From Artemia franciscana (lineage: Eukaryota; Arthropoda; Branchiopoda; Anostraca; Artemiidae): a stretch of 64,000 nucleotides of DNA. The stretch lies in NCBI RefSeq assembly GCF_032884065.1, contig NC_088873.1, forward strand, positions 33,863,600 to 33,927,599. The letters run 5' to 3'. A program made the position numbers and the translations under genes. Below, piece by piece: positions 37,300 to 49,270 of this stretch (positions are counted from its first letter, which is position 1; each line of letters opens with the position of its first letter). The notes under the pieces are model-generated. The model saw nothing but the letters and a program-made list of their open reading frames with translations. It searched no databases and had not been told where the DNA came from.

Positions 37300-37695
37300 T
37301 CACGGGTGAGAAGAGGACTGGTTACTCAGTTTCTGAAACTGTTCATCCCCGGCCTGAACCAGTTCCACCATACAAAAACGGTTAACAAAATAGCACTTTC
37401 GCAGCACTCGCTTATCAGATTCAGTAAAAATGTCCCAAAATGGGGTCAAATATAGTATATACGGGAAAGCCACAATGTTATATATTCGAGAAAGGGCTTT
37501 CCGTTCCTGATTAAGCTGCGATGTAACCACACTATCATAAGCAATTCTAAGTTTGTGTTCAGCATTTCGAAGCAAAAGCCTTCGTGCCTTCTTAATCGAA
37601 GACCCAATAGGAAGACCTAAATATGTTAGTAGAGTGGTGGGTGCCACCTTACTATCACTTAGACAGACGCTATTGGGCGCATAACTACCGTGCAA
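37300..37695 (-). pseudogene. LINE reverse-transcriptase C-terminal part
   Basis: This 131-residue ORF contains TTLLTYLGLPIGSSIKKARR and ALSRIYNIVAFPYILYL, a pattern seen after the palm in non-LTR reverse transcriptases (a YLG motif followed by the thumb). Upstream on the same strand a disrupted VLCYADNLLN replaces the expected YADD, and the rest of the palm is deleted. Confidence 0.65.
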
Positions 37696-38269
37696 ATTAC
37701 CGTGCGTTCATACTTAGTTTTATTTGTATCAGTAGTTATTATCTATCAGAGAGGTTATCAAAACTTCGTTGAAGACTAGCTATTGACTGGCACGGATTTA
37801 ACAGATTATCTGCATAACAAAGCACTGATGTTATTAAAGACGGGGTTATCACACTAGCATTTGGTTTTTCACTAGAATCAAGCAACGGAGCCACCTCACT
37901 ATCGAAAGAAATTTCTACCCTACTGTTGGGTTTGTTCTGCTTTTCAGAAAGAGAACGAGGCTTCGAAAGGTAATTGGATCATTTATAATTTTCTCGGCAG
38001 TAATCGAATTGCTCGCCGCTATACGCTCCTGCAGAGCATTCCTAAATATTCTCTTAGAATAAATCCGGACAGCATTTACAACCACCGTCCTTGGCCTCTC
38101 GCACTCGTCCCAGAGCCGCAACTACCACTTTGCCGTAGCACAGGCCGACACTAGAACTGGGTTACTAGACCACCTGTATTTCTCACTCTTGCAACGTATC
38201 CGCCTAAATGGAATCGCTGTCCAGTGCATATAGTATTTGCTCACAGTACAGGTCTAGTTGTAACCCTAA

Positions 38270-38809
38270 CTAATTTTCACTTAGGTTGATACTTGGCTTT
38301 AACGAATGGCATGGAACCTTCAGTTTCACCAGGATACGGTCGCAAGAATCACGAAATTCTGGTATGCATAAGTTACTCAACTTCTTCTTCAAGAACGACT
38401 TGGGTTGAGAGTCATCAGCTTTGGTCCCCACGATGGGTATCAAGACACATATAGGGAGATGGTTGCTGGTGACATTACCATCCATTACTGTCACACATTG
38501 GACTGGGATGCCCGAATGCAGTAAATGGTTCAGATTTGACGTAGTGCTAGCCTGTGATATGTACGAAAAGTTCTTGTTCTTTCTAGGTAATGAGAATGAG
38601 GGAGGCAGCATGCTTACAATAGTTTCAAAACGCAGGCATTCAGGACGGGTTAGATCACAATTAAAATCACCTGTGATAACAAATCTAAGTAAAGAATGGA
38701 GGGTTTTGTTAGCAAAATTCGCTAGCTTACGACAGGCGGATGCAAAACGGGCTTCCGTTGGGGTGACCTTGGTTCTGCCGGCAAAATGCTGTTGAAGACA
38801 CTGTGACAA
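38270..38809 (-). pseudogene. LINE APE-type endonuclease fragment
   Basis: This 179-residue ORF has FVITGDFNCDLTRP (GDFN motif) and TSNHLPICVLIP (S-N/D-H motif near the end), the metal- and phosphate-binding parts of exonuclease-endonuclease-phosphatase domains in LINEs. Upstream motifs continue in other frames, so the domain is broken. The linker ORF at 37915-38121 follows it. Confidence 0.75.
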
Positions 38810-38964
38810 GAGCGTTAGGTAGGTCTATAAGAGGCAACCGGTCACAGGAAAGAAAATGTTCTTGAAGGCATACGATACCGAATTGCTCTACCAGCGATTC
38901 TAGAATAGGAAGCTTCTCACAATCCCCGCCGTTTATATCCGAGTATGCAATTAAAATGCTCCCA

Positions 38965-39705
38965 TTACTGTCTATTTCTCGCAGAGTCAGCTACACTGTT
39001 ATGGGTTTTGTTGGACAACAATTTTTTATTTTCTGGGCACTGAACTGAGTAGCAGTTGTGCCTATTCGACTTGCATGAGACACAGCTCAGGTCGCTTATG
39101 CACGGAGAATAGCGTGAGTTCATATGCCCCGGGTCGGCACAGTGAGAACAAGTCATTGCGTTCTCACAGTCTTTGCCCAGGTGGTTATCAGTTTTGTGAC
39201 ACCTGTAACATTTCCTGGGAAGTAACAGAAAAGACTCAACTCTTTGCTCTTCGTATCCTATTTTTGACGAGTTTGCGATTGCATAATATAAGTCCGCTTG
39301 ATAATGAAAGAATACCTTGAAAGTCCCTGAGTCGCCAAATTTTTTGGCCTTGCTACACTTATGAATGACAGAATACAGATCATTCTGAAATTGAGGTGGG
39401 ATGTGCTTTATAATTCCAATATATTGTTTTTACTTAATACTCAAAGCTGCCTCTTGATCGGATGCCTTGAATGATCTTGCTATACTTTCTGCAAAGGGCT
39501 TGGTGTTTACGAGTGCCTTTAAATCAGATCTATTTTGTCTGTCCTCGATTGTATTCTCATCCTGAGTTGCACCACATACAGAGTCAATTATGTTTTTTCT
39601 TGCTTTTGCCGTTGATAATGACTTAGTCGAATTTGTTACCATTACAGAGTAAAGAAAAGAAGACGTGCCTCCACGGTTCTCTGCTAGACCCCTCATGACT
39701 GCCAT
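38965..39705 (-). pseudogene. LINE gag-like ORF1 with zinc knuckles
   Basis: The N-terminal piece (39430-39705) is a Ser/Lys-rich segment. After a stop, an open stretch reads FQNDLYSVIHK, FHYQADLYYAIANSSKIGYE and then CYRCHKTDNHLGKDC followed by CSHCADPGHMNSRYSPC and further Cys pairs. These are CCHC-type knuckles of retrotransposon gag proteins that bind RNA; the first has x5 rather than x4 spacing. At least two frame breaks are present. Confidence 0.7.
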
Positions 39706-39785
39706 CTACAGGCACTTGGTTCAACTTATCCAGGGTCTTATCAACTTTCTTGCACATTTCTTGAATTTGCACATTTCTTGAATTT

Positions 39786-42143
39786 TCCTGAAATGCAACT
39801 TATAGAAATTTTGAGATCGCCATTTGTTGTCTTTTCGAAAAGAGCTTATTTGATTGGAAATTGAAAGGGCTAGTGCCCTTTTTAATAGTCGAAAGTGATT
39901 GGAAGGCAACTAACCCCTCTCCTACGCCCACTATTTTCCCAAACACATTTAATCAAAATTTTGAGATAGCCGTTTTGGTCAACGAAATCGAAAGGTCCGG
40001 AAATTATGTCTTTGAGGATTATAACCCCCACAGCCCTCAGGGCAAAGGTGTAAAGTATGTCCTGGGGGCATGTAAAGTATATATAGAAGGGGTGATCGTA
40101 TAAACCTTGGAGGGGGCTCATTCGATTATTAATCAGAAGATCGAGTGCCTTTTTTAAGATTCAGAGTGATCGGAAGGTGGAAGCCCCCCCCCCTCACGCC
40201 TCGTATTTTCCTGAAATGCATCTAATAGAAGTTTTGAGATGACCGTTTGCTATCGTAGAAACTTTGGAAAGGGCTCACTAGATTGGAAATTGAAAGGGCT
40301 AGTGCCCTATCTATTAGTCAAATATGATTGGAACTTTGAAAAAGGTTTATTCAGTTAGAAATTGAAGGGGCTTGGAACCCTTCTGGAAATTGAAGGGGCT
40401 AGGACCACTTTTGGAAATTGAAGAGTCGGAAATGATTGAGGGCAACTATCCCCCTACCATGCCCCGCCATTTCTGGAAACACATCCAATCACAAATGGTG
40501 AGATAGCCATTTTGTTCAGCGTAGTTGAAAGGTCTGGAAACTATGAATTTAAGGATGACAACCCCTCCCCCACAGCCTTCATGGCAAGGGTTGTAAGTTA
40601 TGCCTTGGGGGCATATAAAGTTTTTATAGAAAGGGTGGTCGTATAAACTTCGAAGGGGGCTCATTGGTCTGGGAATCAGAAATTATATTTCCTTTTATAA
40701 GGTTCAGAGCGATCGGAGTGTGGATACTCCCTCCCCCACACCTCATATTTTCCCGAAATACATCTGATAGAAATTTCCATATTTTGTCGTAGAAACTTCG
40801 AAGAAGGCTCATTCGATTGGAAATTGAAGGAGCTAATGCCTCTTTTAATTATCAGAAACTATTGAAAGGCAACTAACCCCCCTCCCAAGCCCACTGTTTT
40901 CCCAAACACGTCTAATCAATTTTTTTTTAGATAGCCATGTTGTTCAGCTTAGCTAATAGTTTTGGTAATTATGTCTTTAAGGATGACATCCCCCCTCCAC
41001 GTCCCTTAGGACAAGGGTTGTAAGTTATGCCTTGTGGGCATATAAGGATTTTATAGAAAGGATGGTCATAAGAACTTCGGAGGGGGCTCATTGGATTGGT
41101 AATCTGAAGTTCTAGTACCTTCTATAATGTTCATTCTTAGTTATGCCCTGGTTATTGTAAGTTTTGCCCATGGGGTGTATTATGTTAATACAGAAAGTGT
41201 GGTTGTATAAACTTCTGAAGGCGCTCATTGGATTGGTAATTCTTCAGTTATAGCACCCTTTTTAATATTCAAAGTGATCGGAAGGCGGATACCCCCCCCC
41301 CCACCTTGCATTTTCTAGAAATGCATACGATAGAATTTTAAGATAGTCCTTTTTTAATAGTCAAAAGTGATTGAAGGACAACAAGCCCCTCCCCACATCC
41401 ATCAGTTCCCAAAATACATCTGATAAAAGTTTGGAGAGAGCCATTTTGTTCAGCGTAGTCGAAAGATCTGCAACTTATGTTTTTAGGATGACCACACCCC
41501 ACAGCCCTCAGTGCAAAGGTTGCAAGTTATGCCCCAGGGGCATATAAGGTTCTTATGGAGATGGNNNNNNNNNNNNNNNNNNNNNNNNNNNNNNNNNNNN
41601 NNNNNNNNNNNNNNNNNNNNNNNNNNNNNNNNNNNNNNNNNNNNNNNNNNNNNNNNNNNNNNNNTGTTTTATAAAATCGAGACAGGCTAATTGGATTCGA
41701 AATCAAATCTTCTAATTTTCTTTTTAAGAGTCGAAGTGATTGGGGACAGCACCTACCTCTACGTCGTGTTTTCAACAAATGCATCCGAACAAAATTTTTA
41801 GATAGCCATTTGTTCAGAAAGAGTCCAAAGATCATATAATAAGGCCTTTCGGATGGACAGAATCCCCCAGAATCTGAGGGTAAGGGTTGTAAGTTATGCC
41901 CCAGGGGCAGAGGTTGTAGACTATCCCTCAGGGGAATTTGAGGTTTTTGATAGGAGGGGTGGTCGTCTGAACTTTAGAAGAGCCTCATTTGATTTGAGAT
42001 GTAAAGTTCTTGTTCCCTGATAAGAGTCAAACGTAATAGAGAGCAACTAGGTCCCCTCTCTGACATCCTCTTTTCCCAAAACAAGTTCAGTTGAAATTGT
42101 GAGATAGCCATTTTGTTACCAATAGTCTAAAAATCATATAAAT
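39786..42143 (+). repeat. Repeat B array, degenerate, 5-6 units
   Basis: Units of roughly 420-550 bp recur with the markers GGGCTCATTCGATTGGAAAT, TTTTGAGATAGCCATTTTG and GCCCTCAGGGCAAAGG-type boxes. The TTTTGAGATAGCC marker or its variants occur at about 39810, 39955, 40229, 40496, 40920, 41431, 41790 and 42098. Each unit therefore seems to hold two related halves. A short C-rich box (CCCCCCCCTCACGCC) lies in most units. It is non-coding and interrupted by the gap at 41565. Confidence 0.7.
41565..41664. other. Assembly gap (100 N)
   Basis: Exactly 100 N inside the repeat B array, probably where similar units collapsed or could not be bridged. Confidence 0.99.
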
Positions 42144-42293
42144 CTAGCTGTTGGGGTAGCACTTCGCGCGACCCCACCACCTAGTTGTTAGGAGCGCTCC
42201 ACGCCCCCCAAGCCCCCCCCCCCTCACGCGCGTAAGTCATTACGCGCCATATTAGTTACGCGCCATTGTAGTTGTGTCCCTGAGTCCCACCTG

Positions 42294-42383
<90 letters not shown>

Positions 42384-42739
42384 AACTACGTAAAACTTGC
42401 GAATATACAACATTCTTCGCTGTCGCATTGTCTGTGCATATAAATAGCTTGTCAAGTTTACCGACTCTTGAACATGCAACATATAATTGTCCATGGGAAA
42501 AACAATCCGTATTCAGATCTATACCTCATTATTCTAATGATTACCCTTGAGGTTTGTTGATGGTGATTGCTAATCGAACATTCCCTGTGTCCCCATCGTC
42601 ATATATCCCCTCTGTGCCCCCCAGCGTCCCTGTTGTAGTTGTTTCCCTGTGTCCCGGTGTCCCGGTCTGTAATTACGTCAGTCGACAAACATGACGTCAG
42701 TCAACAGAAAGACAAACAACTTATTTTTATATGTATAGA
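42144..42739 (-). mobile_element. Helitron copy F, short with intact helicase tail frame
   Basis: On the minus strand the 5' end TTCTATACATATAAAAATAA starts near 42739. TGACGTCA motifs, a short G-rich stretch and the helicase remnant follow, then (AT)n (42298-42380), the GC-rich 3' region, a mutated hairpin and CTAG at 42147-42144. The base after CTAG is A rather than T and the base before TC is T, so both ends deviate slightly. It sits inside the repeat B region. Confidence 0.8.
42382..42525 (-). pseudogene. Helitron helicase C-terminus, unbroken 47 codons (copy F)
   Basis: The frame reads GIDLNTDCFSHGQLYVACSR, then VGKLDKLFICTDNATAKN and VVYSQVLRS with TAA at 42384-42382. The CFSHG codons carry the T that is missing in copies B, C and D, so this copy keeps the ancestral frame over motif VI. 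Upstream, TAA TGA still separates it from NKPQG. It is a remnant, not a gene. Confidence 0.7.
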
Positions 42740-43074
42740 AGATAGATATAGATGTCTTTAGGGTGGATACAATCCCCCAGAGCTATGGGCAAGGGTTGTA
42801 AGCTATGCCCGGGGACTGTAAGGTTTTTATGGAACGGGTAGTCATGTCAGCTTTGGATTGGATGGGGCTCATTTGATTAAAATTCCGAAGTTTTAGTGCC
42901 GTTTTTAAGAGTAAAAAGTGAATGGAGGGCAATCCTAGGGCAGCTGAAGAAAAATAGTAAAAATGACTGTGGATACTGATATTTGTGCCTTAATGCTTTG
43001 ATAATTTTTTATGTATGAAACTAAGGAAAGTGGAAACATTTAAAATGTATTTTGTTTTCAGTAATGCGCAAATT
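42740..43074. repeat. Repeat B remnant and spacer
   Basis: A decayed repeat B half (GGGGCTCATTTGATTAAAAT, TAGTGCCGTTTTTAAGAGT) occupies about 42757-42925. AT-rich spacer follows up to the RTE-like copy. Confidence 0.5.
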
Positions 43075-45050
43075 ATGTTCTCAGCTAGGAACTAAAACTT
43101 TGGTTAAAAACTTTATGTGTAATAGAGTGGAAACGGGGCTTGTAAGAGAATTATCTGAGTGATAGATCAAATGAAAACAAGTGGAATGTAAAGAAATTGG
43201 AAAAATCATTAAAATATAAACTAAAAAGGTGTGAAGTGGAGAACATGGATGAAATTGCCGAGGATCCGGAAGATGCAGCTAGACGGCATAATAGCAAAAT
43301 ATTGTACAGATATGTCCCTCTCATAAATTGAGAGGGAGTAGTCAATCCGGACTTGTCCCAGTTAAATATAGGAACAGGGCCACAATTATTGATAAGGAAA
43401 GAGGTAAAGAGAGATAAATAGAACATTTTGAGAATACATCAAACCTAGATAGAGTTGAAGGAAAATATATAGAGGAAAATAAAAGAGTATGTGATACCTT
43501 GGATGTGAAGGAAGATTTACTTTGTGAGGAACAATTAGGGACAGTTCTAAAAGGACTAAAAAATAATAAAGCCCCAGGTACTGATATTGTGGTAAATGAT
43601 TTTCTTAAATAAGGTGGCTCTTGAGGCTAGAAATAAGCTATTGAAGATTATGAATATGATTTTTGAAAAAATACCTACCAATTTTAGGAAGACTCTAATT
43701 AAACCACTGTATAAGAAAGGTGACAAGAGTGAGTGTCGTAATTATCGAACCATTAGCCTGGTCTCTGTAGGTAGCAAATTGCTTAGTAATACAATACTTT
43801 TTAGATTGAAAGATGCTGTAGGCAAAGTGATAAGAGAAGAACAGTGCGGTTTTAGAAAGGGTAGAGGATGTGTCGACTAAATTTCCATTCTTAGGCCTAA
43901 TAATTGAGAAGTTCCTGATTTATCAAACACCTTTGATCTATAGTCTTATAGAATATGAGCAAGCGTTCAATTTCGTTCGTAGAAGTGCTTTAGCGAAAAT
44001 CTTATCCTTGTGTGGTATACCAGATAAATACACTAAAGTGATCAGTGCTATTTACGGGAATAACGCTGCGATGGTTAAGGTAGGAAATGAGATTAGTATC
44101 TGGTTTCCTATTAAATCAAGAGTTAAGCAGAGCTGTGTTCTATCCCCCTTTATATTGATCATTTTGAGGTACTTTGTCTTAAGGAGTGCAGGATAGGCAA
44201 TGGGAGAATACGGAATCAAATGGGGAGAAAACTTTTCTGGACTTAGATTATGCTGATGATTTAAGCATACTAGATGAAAGTGTGAGCAAAATAAATGAGC
44301 TTTTATAGGTTTTGCGAGTTCAGGGTGCTAGAATAGGTTTGAAAATTAATAATAACAAGACCAAGTCAGTAAAGCTATGAATAGGTAAAGATGGAAAAGG
44401 TGACGGTGGGAAACAAAAAGATTGATCAGGGGACAGCTTCACTTACCTTGGTAGTATTATTAGTAAAGACGGTGGGAGCAGTGAATATGTTAAAAGTAGA
44501 ATAGCCAAGGTTCAGGGTGTTTTTCTTTCACAGTTGAAAAAAGTTAGGAAGAATATGAAGATAAGTCTAAAAGCTAGGATTAGAATATTGGAAGCTACAA
44601 TGTTGACAGTGGGCAAATATGTTTCTGAAGCATGGGCGCTCCGAAAAGTGGCTAAGATTTTCTAGATGTTTTCCTGTGAAATTGCCTACGGATTGTTCTG
44701 GTTACCTGGCTGACTGACCGTATTTTAAATATTAGACTGTAGGAAACATTTTGCTCTATCCCACTTTTTAGGACTATAACCAGAGAAAGGTTGAGATGGT
44801 TTGGGCACGTTCTGCGAATGAAGGATGACAGATTACCGAAGATTGTCCTTTTTGGCTAACCGTCAAAGACTAAATGGAAAGCAGTTCGTCTGCGGTTGGG
44901 GTGGGAGGATGTCATAAAGAAAGTTTTAAGGGAAATGGGAACTTCTTGGGAGGGTCTAAAAAGGGAGGCTTTGAACAGATTGAGATGGAAGAAGAGCGTG
45001 CGTAGTTGTGTTTGTCTCAGGCGGCTTGGTGCTGCGGTGAGTGGTTAGTG
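43075..45050 (+). pseudogene. RTE-like LINE, reverse-transcriptase region to 3' end
   Basis: The plus-strand readings follow the family from the linker (ENYLSDRSNENK, MDEIAEDPEDAARRHNSKI) through LKNNKAPGTD, KKGDKSECRNYRTISLVSVG, EEQCGFRKGRGCVD, YEQAFNFV and SRVKQSCVLSPF. They continue with LDYADDLSIL (44245, intact YADD), GSIISKDGGSS, RLRWFGHVLRMKDDRLPK and LGWEDVIKKVLREMGTSWEG. Many stops and frameshifts make it a dead copy, but it is the most complete of the four RTE-like relics here and overlaps the fragments at 26396 and 32102. Confidence 0.8.
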
Positions 45051-45260
45051 GTAGTATAGTTAGCCTTAGCTAAGTTCAAATCAGGAGAACCTCGGTTTTA
45101 GCTGAATTCGATTCTGTATGCAAGCTAAAAATTGCCTCTGATTGGGTTTGGACTCTATTCCAAAAATCAACGTCACCTGAATCACGGCGTTTGCAGAATA
45201 TCAGTGTCGATGGGCCTTAAAGGTCACTTTTGGAAGAGCTTATTTGTCTACCCTGGCCAT
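45020..45260 (+). mobile_element. Possible tRNA-derived SINE or LINE 3' untranslated region
   Basis: Right after the last reverse-transcriptase codons, GTGAGTGGTTAGTGGTAG resembles a box A and AGTTCAAATCAGG a box B of RNA polymerase III promoters, about 35 bp apart. No second copy is visible in the window. It may simply be the LINE's own 3' region. Confidence 0.25.
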
Positions 45261-45269
45261 CTCGTATAA

Positions 45270-45990
45270 TTCTTCATAGTCCCAATGTAAATTACCCAAA
45301 TTGAAGTAAGAAAGTGTCGCTTATCAGCGATGCTTTCTTGTATAAGCTCTTTCTTATTTCTTTTATATAAGCTATTTTTTAAATAAGCTCTTGTCGCTTA
45401 TCAGCGATGTAAAAAATTTCAGTGAAATAAATGACTCTTCGTTCAGTCTTTCCCTTGCAATATCGGCAATGTTATTACAAAGAAGACAATTCAAAGAAAC
45501 GTTTTAGTTCTTATGAGAATTCTCAGAAGACAATAAAAGCGAAATGTCGCTCCAGAAATGAATCCCATTCTAAATGATGAGATACTAAATATTTTAAGCT
45601 CTTATGCATGGGCTACACAGGGATGCCCAGTCAGTATTACAAGTCAACGTATTACAGGAGCTGGGGGGCAAATTTGAAACTTATAATTGTAATCCTTTTA
45701 TGTTTGAATTGATTAGCATTAGAATAGATTTTGTCACATTCTAATCTTTGAATAGATTAGCATGGCAGCTCAACAAGATAAGCACCAGGAGCTAATTAAA
45801 CCTCAAAATTGTTTGCGAGAAAGCTTTACTTGCTCAAAACTCTTTCGGGAGCACTTTTAGTAACTTTCAGATTTCCAATGGCACTTTCTATATAATTTTA
45901 GATTTTCGAAATCTACATAGAAACGAAGTACATTTAGCTTGACATATTGAAATTTTTATTTGCAGTTAATGTTTAAAATGAAAGCATAAT
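45270..45990. other. Spacer
   Basis: AT-rich sequence with a small duplication of TAAGCTCTT/GTCGCTTATCAGCGATG around 45310-45410. No coding signal. Confidence 0.4.
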
Positions 45991-46335
45991 GTATGTATGT
46001 ATGTATGTATTTATTTATAACCCATCATACAAAATAATGAAGTGATGAAGTACATTGAAGAAAAAAGGAAAAAAAAAGATGAAAGAAACAACTTATCGTA
46101 ATCAAATTCTAAAATACAAACAAAAATAATTCCACGTCAAAAAACAACATTTTGCCATTCATGACCGGTTTGCTTATTGCACATATGTACATTCAGCTTA
46201 GCTAACTTAGCACAAGGGTCAGACAAGCTATATTTTTTATCAAATAGGAGTTGCGGGTCCACGGAGGAACTCGCAATAGAAACTTAGCAAATTTGAAGAA
46301 AACGCGTTTCATCTTAAGATGGTCAGATTCACTAA
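45991..46335 (-). mobile_element. Possible LINE 3'-end fragment with (CATA)n tail
   Basis: On the minus strand the sequence KFLLRVPPWTRNSYL (about 46280-46235) is followed by non-coding sequence. It ends in AATACATACATACATACATA near 45991, a tandem tail of the type seen in other LINEs here. Only the very C-terminus would be present. Confidence 0.35.
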
Positions 46336-48600
46336 ATAGATATTAATAATAGATTTCTTGAGACTTTTCTTGAAAAACTCTTTTTTTTTCCCGAAGGTTC
46401 TAAACTTGTAATATTTTATAGGGAGCCATTTTGAGTTATGAAGATACCCCGTGACGCCCCATGAAGGCTTCTGTTTTGGCTGCCTACTAAAAATCTCGGG
46501 TTTTTCTTACTCCCTTGAAGCATATTAATTAAAACTGTTCTAGGAACCAAGGCACACAGTTTAACCTGTGAGGTCGTTCTCCTGTTAGGAAGTGATACCA
46601 GGAATTTTCCTGGAGCCTCGGCAAAAGTCTTTGAGCCCACAATTCTCCTGATTTCCTGCCTGTGATATGTTTTTGGATGAAGTTAATTGTTAGACATAAT
46701 CTTTGCATTTCCAAGCATTTATTTCCAACCCCTCTCCATTCTGCATGCAGGTATGTGTAGAGAAACGGTGTTTTGCATTATGGGGATATGTCCCAGCCAC
46801 TGAAATCGCTCTTTCAGGAAAGATACGGTGTTAGCTTGCACCGTTTTGTTCGTAGAGGTACCTCCTCATTGCGCTCCTCAATGGTGCTGATCAATATTGA
46901 TATGCCTAAAAATGCTTAGTGAGGAGGCCGCTGTTTTGCTCCTTTGTCACTGTTGACAACAAATATTTTTCGGGTTTTTCCTAGAACAAATTTTTCCTCG
47001 GGTTTTCCTAGAACAAATATGTTCTAGATTTAAGATTTTCTCTTTAATTTGACGCTTCATATTAATACAATTTTTTAGATAGATTAACCTCTCCATCAAT
47101 ATCCAGGGTTGCCGACTTTGTGGTAATCCTCTGAGCATCCAACAGTGTGTGATTTTTTAGCTAAAATGTGTTCATTTTGAAATCTCAAACACTAGAGGTT
47201 ATTTTTGTTGATCAGAAGACGCTTTGTAAACCTCTTTTAAAGCGGCCAGTTAATAACAAAAATCATGGATACGAAAAAAATTGATATAAAATATTCATAC
47301 TAAATGACTACGGGCGAAAGCACTAAACTCATATAAACTTGTAAATCCCTTACATACAACATCTCTAGCGAGACTGGATGCTAAAAAAGGCCGAGAAAAA
47401 CTACCACATTGGTAGAAATTGTTATTTTTTTTCCAAAATATGTATCCAGTTGGGATATGTTTCGTTTTGTCATAAATATACAAAATTGTCTCTTTTTGCC
47501 CTTTTCTGTCATTGTGTACCGGCACATGGAAATGTGCCCTTTTGACATAAAAGGTGTCCAGTTAGCAGCCCAGTTAATGTCAGGTGAAATGAGAGGTCGA
47601 ACGGCAGCTTTAAAATAGTGAGATATTCGTCAAAATCCTCCGACAACTGGTGAATTGTACATAAAACGCATAAAAATGTAGTAAAATTCAGGAAAACACG
47701 GCTATTTTTTTCTTGGGGGGAGGGGTAAGTGCAGCAGCCCACTTTTATGCTAACTAAAACTTAGAATAGTTTATTTCTTGTTTCTCTCTTTTGATTTCTG
47801 TGCTTATACATGATTTTGGTCATAAAATAGAGTTTACACTGATTTTTTCCATTGTCTATTTCCACAGAAGATTCGAGAAAAACTGACCATCATTTGGGGA
47901 CTGAAATTGAAAATAATTTTTTTGTTTACTCAATGTCTTATTGCTGAAAGTTCTCTTTCATACTTTCCCTCTTTTGAACTTTGTATTTTCCCTTGTCTAA
48001 AAAAAATATATATATATAAAACTGTTCCTTGAAAAAGATTTATTGAATTTCGTTTTCCGTTGATTGTCTTTTGTTTCTGGTCGGCTTGGGAATTGCATTT
48101 ACTTTTTCTTTTAATATACAGAATGTTTTCTGGAACGAGTTTCTTTTTTTTTTCCCTTAGAAGTCAGCTTGATCTATGGAGCCGTAATGACACCTTGAAC
48201 TTTGGGTGTGTTCAAAAGAGTAAATGATGTTTTTTTTTAAATAGGGACGCCATCTGGGAAGACAAGGGGCATTGTCCTCCATAAAATAAAAAATAAAAGA
48301 ATACCCTTGTTCGGCATAATGTTGTTTCAATAAAAAATAGACTAATCTTCTAGTAATGATGTACACGGATAGACTAATATTCAATAGAATGTTATGCGAT
48401 GATATGAAAAATTCTAAGTATGAATGCATTAACCACTAATCGAAAAAAATAAATCTTCACTTTTCGTTGAAAGACTATCTTCTTTTAAACCTAACATTTG
48501 TTAGTTTTTAACTGGAATAGTATTGGTATATTTTAATAAAAGCAACCTTCGCTAATAAGTGCTATTAAGAATTGCAGTTAATGATGATTAACATGCGTCA
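46336..48600. other. Spacer, no gene recognised
   Basis: About 2.2 kb of AT-rich sequence. It includes a small duplication TTCCTAGAACAAATTTTTCC / TTCCTAGAACAAATATGTTC near 46975-47030. No exon, RNA or transposon signal that I can support. Confidence 0.4.
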
Positions 48601-48639
48601 TGATAGGAGTAGGTTTGGTAAAAGCGGTAGTAGGAGTAA

Positions 48640-49270
48640 CCGTGGTAAGAGTACTCATGATAAAAGCAGTCTTGTTGCGAGTCTGCGATAGAGTAGCAGT
48701 GGCAACAACAGTCATGGTATGAGTAGTAATATTAGTTGAGGATACTTTTGTCATTTGGGTTACTGTAGGTATTTTGGCATGAGTCAGTCCAGGGTGGTAA
48801 ATGTAGGGGCATTTATGGCAGGAAGAGTAGCCCAGGTCAGAAAATTTGTGGTAAAAGCAGCAGTCTAGTCTGTTTTAGGGTTGTTGTGCTAGGAATCGCT
48901 GTTGTAGAAATTGCCATAGTTGTAGTTGTAATAGAGTACTTTACCACAGCAGTACTCATCATGAGTACTCAGAGTACTCATGATAAAAGCAGTCTTGTTG
49001 CGAGTCGGGAATAGAGTAGCAGTGGCAACAACAGTCATGGTATGAGTAGTAATAATAGTTGAGGATACTTTTGTCATTTAGGTTACTGTAGGTATTTTGG
49101 TGTGAGTCAGTCCAGGGTGATAAATGTAGGGGCATTTATATCAGGAAGAGTAGCCCAGGTCAGAAAATTCGTTGTAATAGCAGTAGTCTAGTCGGTTTTA
49201 GGGTTGTTGTGCTAGGAATCCTCGTTGCAGAAATTGCCATATTTGTAGTTGTGGTATGAGCCTTTGTAGC
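48640..49270. repeat. Two-copy tandem duplication, 323 bp
   Basis: GTACTCATGATAAAAGCAGT begins copies at 48651 and 48974 that match closely over about 300 bp (through GTGGCAACAACAGTCATGGT and CAGTCCAGGGTG). Short GTAG/GTGG-rich subrepeats fill the unit. It is non-coding. Confidence 0.85.

Larger units (their letters stand above)
37161..39785 (-). mobile_element. LINE with gag, nested in repeat B and internally deleted
   Basis: Read on the minus strand, the order is gag-like ORF1 with CCHC knuckles (38965-39705), endonuclease (38270-38809), a linker (37915-38121), a short piece with YADN (near 37830) and the reverse-transcriptase C-terminus (37300-37695). The 3' end is AATAAAGATCATTCATTCAA at 37161-37180. 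Most of the palm is missing. The element splits a repeat B unit: CACCTCTTA on the left and TTTTCCTGAAATGC on the right rejoin as in intact units. A target duplication was not clear. Confidence 0.75.

Noticed and set aside
31531..41680. Both gaps at 31431 and 41565 are followed by TGTTTTAT
   Set aside because: Eight matching bases in AT-rich DNA at two gap edges are probably chance. The sequences diverge immediately afterwards.
46416..47742. Several 60-77-aa ORFs between 46416 and 47742
   Set aside because: No domain, no splice-site support and no resemblance to a known family. They are taken as random open frames.
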